Below are positions 24,744 to 26,923 of a DNA stretch of 26,923 bases, piece after piece (position 1 is the stretch's first letter; each line of letters opens with the position of its first letter). A program made the position numbers and the translations under genes. The notes beneath the pieces are model-generated. The model was not told the origin of the DNA. It did no database searches and was given only the letters and a program-made list of their open reading frames with translations. Source of the DNA: Gammaproteobacteria bacterium (GTDB lineage: Bacteria; Pseudomonadota; Gammaproteobacteria; Pseudomonadales; Litorivicinaceae); NCBI GenBank assembly GCA_002717305.1, contig PBDH01000008.1, positions 23,154 to 50,076 of the forward strand, read 5' to 3'.

Positions 24744-25385
24744 ATGGTCGGCTGTATGGTGCCAGTCAAAGCACCGCCGCAGGTACGAGATTTGGTTAAG
24801 AGCGACACAGCTTTTTTCGTTGAGGCGGTGCGCTCCGAGCTGGATCAGAGCCTTAGCCTCCTGCTTGTAAAGCTTTACCGCCGTAACCCGATTCAATTGC
24901 CGGAAACATCGAGTGTAGAGACCCGTGTCGCGCAACTGAAAGCATCCAAGCTTGACCTGCAGGAGTTTGGTGGGCCGAAGCCCGATGCGCTAGTGCGGAT
25001 GGCATTCCACGAGGATTTTACCGGAGATCGTGCATATGCATTCGTCGCAGGTCTCCAATCGATGGTGAATCATGCGTTTGATCATAGCCGAGAATTTCTG
25101 CTGCTTGACGATTTTCCGTCAGCTCAGTTTATTTACAATTCAGCCCGAAACGTTGAGACCGCCGCATACTTACTCAGGACCCAGCGCAATAGTTCTAAAG
25201 AGCCATATCTATATGCGGATGGTATTCAAGACGGCATTCTTAATGCATCGTATTCACAGCTGATGGGTGAAATGATCGGGCTACAGGATGCACTCTCTAA
25301 AGCGTTGGCGAAGAAGGACCAGAGAGCGCTAAACGCAGTGGCGCGGGGTGCCGCCTCTTTTGTGTTCTTACCGGTCGGTTTCTAG
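24744..25385 (+). CDS. Putative lipoprotein of unknown function, start codon unclear
   Basis: I do not recognise the family. From ATG 24744 the product has 213 residues, mostly helical and soluble, with no catalytic motif I can name. The frame upstream, from 24708, reads VRRAIGVISGLLMVGC: two arginines, a hydrophobic core and a lipobox-like LMVGC ending in the Cys at 24753-24755. This is what a lipoprotein signal peptide looks like. No ATG, GTG or TTG exists between the preceding in-frame stop (24669-24671) and 24744. Possible starts are ATT 24720 (AAGG six bases upstream) or ATA 24705, or there may be a base error. It follows htpG closely, so it is probably cotranscribed. Its stop TAG shares two bases with the suhB stop on the other strand. 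Confidence 0.7.
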   Translation: MVGCMVPVKAPPQVRDLVKSDTAFFVEAVRSELDQSLSLLLVKLYRRNPIQLPETSSVETRVAQLKASKLDLQEFGGPKPDALVRMAFHEDFTGDRAYAFVAGLQSMVNHAFDHSREFLLLDDFPSAQFIYNSARNVETAAYLLRTQRNSSKEPYLYADGIQDGILNASYSQLMGEMIGLQDALSKALAKKDQRALNAVARGAASFVFLPVGF

Positions 25386-26182
25386 GTCAATTGTTTTTCG
25401 AGTAACTGAATATCCCGAGTCTCCGGCCACAATTTCAGGACTTCCTTATAAATCTCAGGCCCTGAGGCAAAGGTGATTTGTGGTTGGCTCCGCCATTCTC
25501 GGTTAGCCAAATAGTCACTGGTAACTGCTCCAGCCTCGTGTGCAATCAAAAGGCCGGCTATTGAGTCCCAAGGCTTAAGATGTTGATCAAATAGGACGTC
25601 GAGGCGTCCACTCGCAAGATCGCACAACATCAGAGCGGCAGCACCGGGTTGTCTTAAAATTGCTCCGCACTCTAATGCCCCAGTAATTCGGCCGGAGAGC
25701 TCATCGGCGGTAAGTCTCGAGCTATGGCAAATACCGACCAGTCCTGTGGCAAGGCTGGAGCGCCACTGTGGGGCGAGTTTGTTACCGTTACAGAACGCAC
25801 CACCGTCAAGAGACGCTTCATACATCTCATCTCGGGTTGGATCGTAGATCCAGCCTCCAATCACTTTTTCATTCTCAACCAAGGCAAGGGTTGTACAAAA
25901 ATAGGGTAGGCCACGAATGAAATTGGTCGTGCCGTCAATCGGGTCGATCACCCACTGACGGACGTTGTAAGTCTCACCAGATTCTTCCCCCAAGAATCCA
26001 TCATCCGGGAAAAATGCTTTCAGATGAGAGATGATGGTTTTCTCGACCGAGCGATCCGCCTCACTGACGTAGTCCTGAGGACCCTTGAGATCGACAGTTA
26101 GTTGCTGTCTATTTTCAAAGAATTGAAGCGCTTTTATACCACCAATACGGCACGCCTCACTCGCGATCTCGGACGTATTCAT
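25382..26182 (-). CDS. suhB: Inositol monophosphatase family protein (SuhB-like)
   Basis: The 266-residue product is a Mg-dependent phosphatase of the inositol monophosphatase family. SuhB of E. coli also binds the transcription complex that antiterminates rRNA operons. Metal-site motifs are intact: FLGEESGE, VIDPIDGTTNFIRGLPYF and the C-terminal PWDSIAGLLIAHEAGAV. Length matches SuhB. The alternative CysQ (3'-phosphoadenosine 5'-phosphate phosphatase) is less likely given the TTNFIRGLPYF motif, but cannot be fully excluded. The ATG at 26182 has GGGG six bases upstream. It converges on the lipoprotein gene with overlapping stop codons and is divergent from the DinG-like gene (43-bp gap). Confidence 0.9.
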   Translation of the reverse strand: MNTSEIASEACRIGGIKALQFFENRQQLTVDLKGPQDYVSEADRSVEKTIISHLKAFFPDDGFLGEESGETYNVRQWVIDPIDGTTNFIRGLPYFCTTLALVENEKVIGGWIYDPTRDEMYEASLDGGAFCNGNKLAPQWRSSLATGLVGICHSSRLTADELSGRITGALECGAILRQPGAAALMLCDLASGRLDVLFDQHLKPWDSIAGLLIAHEAGAVTSDYLANREWRSQPQITFASGPEIYKEVLKLWPETRDIQLLEKQLT

Positions 26183-26225
26183 TAAAATCCCCTAAACTCA
26201 GACTTTCGATCAATAAAGTAATCCA

Positions 26226-26923
26226 GTGGCAGAAATCCCAGACCCCCTCAGACACAGTATTCAGACACTCTATCGTGACTTTCTTGAATCGAAGGATCTC
26301 AAGCCCCGGCTTGGCCAAAAACAAATGATTGCGGAAGTGGCCCATATTGTAGCAAGAATCGGTGATACGGATGCCCCCCCGATCGGTTTTATTGAGGCCG
26401 GTACTGGAACTGGTAAAACGTTAGCCTATCTGGTTGGGGCTCTCCCACATGCGATGGAACGGGAGATGCCGCTAGTGATTTCCACAGCGACGGTCTCGTT
26501 GCAGTCACAGCTAATCGATAAAGATATCCCAGAGCTTACCGAATCTACGGGTCTAATGCTCAGCTCCGCACTGGCTAAAGGTCGACGTCGTTATCTTTGT
26601 CCAATCCGCTTGGAGGCGTCGCTTGAGACCATTGCCGAAGGTGGCGTGATTTACCCTGATGAGTTGACTCTAGTATTGGATTCGGATGATCGTGACGTGG
26701 TTTCCGACTTGTCCAAAGCGTGGGCGCAGGGAGAGTGGGGTGGTGACATGGATCGGATCCCTCAGCCTGTCTCGGATTCTGTCAAAACGGCTATCACCAC
26801 AGACCACAGAAGATGTCAGGGTCGAAGCTGTCGGCATTTTAAGGTCTGCCCCTACTTCAATGAGCGTGATTCTTGGATGGATGCAGATATTTTGGTGATA
26901 AATCACGACCTCTTGATGTCGGA
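26226..26923 (+). CDS. DinG/YoaA-type Fe-S DNA helicase, 5' part
   Basis: An open frame runs from GTG 26226 off the right edge (232 codons seen). It reads MAEIPDPLRHSIQTLYRDFL at the start, then LKPRLGQKQMIAEVA and a Walker A site EAGTGTGKTLAYLV, and STATVSLQSQLIDKDIP. Cysteines of a [4Fe-4S] domain occur at GRRRYLCP and CQGRSCRHFKVCPYF, and INHDLLMS follows. This is the XPD-like superfamily 2 helicase layout of DinG and YoaA, which unwind R-loops, G-quadruplexes or damaged forks. The GTG start is supported by the usual N-terminal length but has a weak ribosome site. Choosing between DinG and YoaA needs the missing C-terminal two thirds. Confidence 0.88.
   Translation, partial: MAEIPDPLRHSIQTLYRDFLESKDLKPRLGQKQMIAEVAHIVARIGDTDAPPIGFIEAGTGTGKTLAYLVGALPHAMEREMPLVISTATVSLQSQLIDKDIPELTESTGLMLSSALAKGRRRYLCPIRLEASLETIAEGGVIYPDELTLVLDSDDRDVVSDLSKAWAQGEWGGDMDRIPQPVSDSVKTAITTDHRRCQGRSCRHFKVCPYFNERDSWMDADILVINHDLLMS

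Noticed and set aside
1..26923. CRISPR arrays, tRNA or rRNA genes, insertion sequences, phage genes.
   Set aside because: Reading through the window I saw no regular repeats, no cloverleaf-like gene, no transposase and no integrase. All long stretches are covered by housekeeping-type genes.

Overview
The window looks like chromosome from a sulfur-oxidising gammaproteobacterium. Three things suggest this: the divergent gltA / sdhCDAB-sucAB-lpd-sucCD layout, an E. coli-type SdhB in which Asp replaces one [2Fe-2S] cysteine, and a complete soxB. Base composition looks even throughout, and I see no mobile element, tRNA, rRNA or CRISPR array. I cannot name the genus from sequence alone.

Region 1 (1-4523) is periplasmic and sulfur-related. 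soxB (Tat-exported thiosulfohydrolase) runs leftward. Divergent from it is a HupE/UreJ-type membrane protein. Convergent to that is a two-gene leftward operon: a secreted alpha/beta hydrolase, translationally coupled to a secreted SoxW-like thioredoxin.

Region 2 (4702-10042) is one tightly packed rightward gene string. It holds a small secreted monoheme cytochrome c, a rhodanese-like 'PQQ-associated CXXCW' protein, then moeA, moaA, a moaC-moaB/mog fusion, moaD and moaE for molybdenum cofactor, and a HIT-family protein. A cytochrome and a CXXCW rhodanese at the head of a Moco operon beside soxB is the least explained feature here. I infer that it serves a periplasmic, cytochrome c-linked molybdoenzyme, perhaps in sulfur oxidation, but no such enzyme is encoded in the window.

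Region 3 (10115-22680) is the TCA-cycle block. gltA runs leftward and the nine-gene sdhCDAB-sucAB-lpd-sucCD string runs rightward. Both are served by near-consensus sigma-70 promoters in their shared 230-bp gap. The string ends in a strong, nearly symmetrical terminator (22708-22745).

Region 4 (22746-26923) starts with htpG, which has a plausible sigma-32 heat-shock promoter immediately after that terminator. Next come a putative lipoprotein whose signal peptide lacks a normal start codon, a leftward suhB-type inositol monophosphatase whose stop codon shares bases with the lipoprotein's, and the 5' part of a DinG-type helicase that runs off the right edge.
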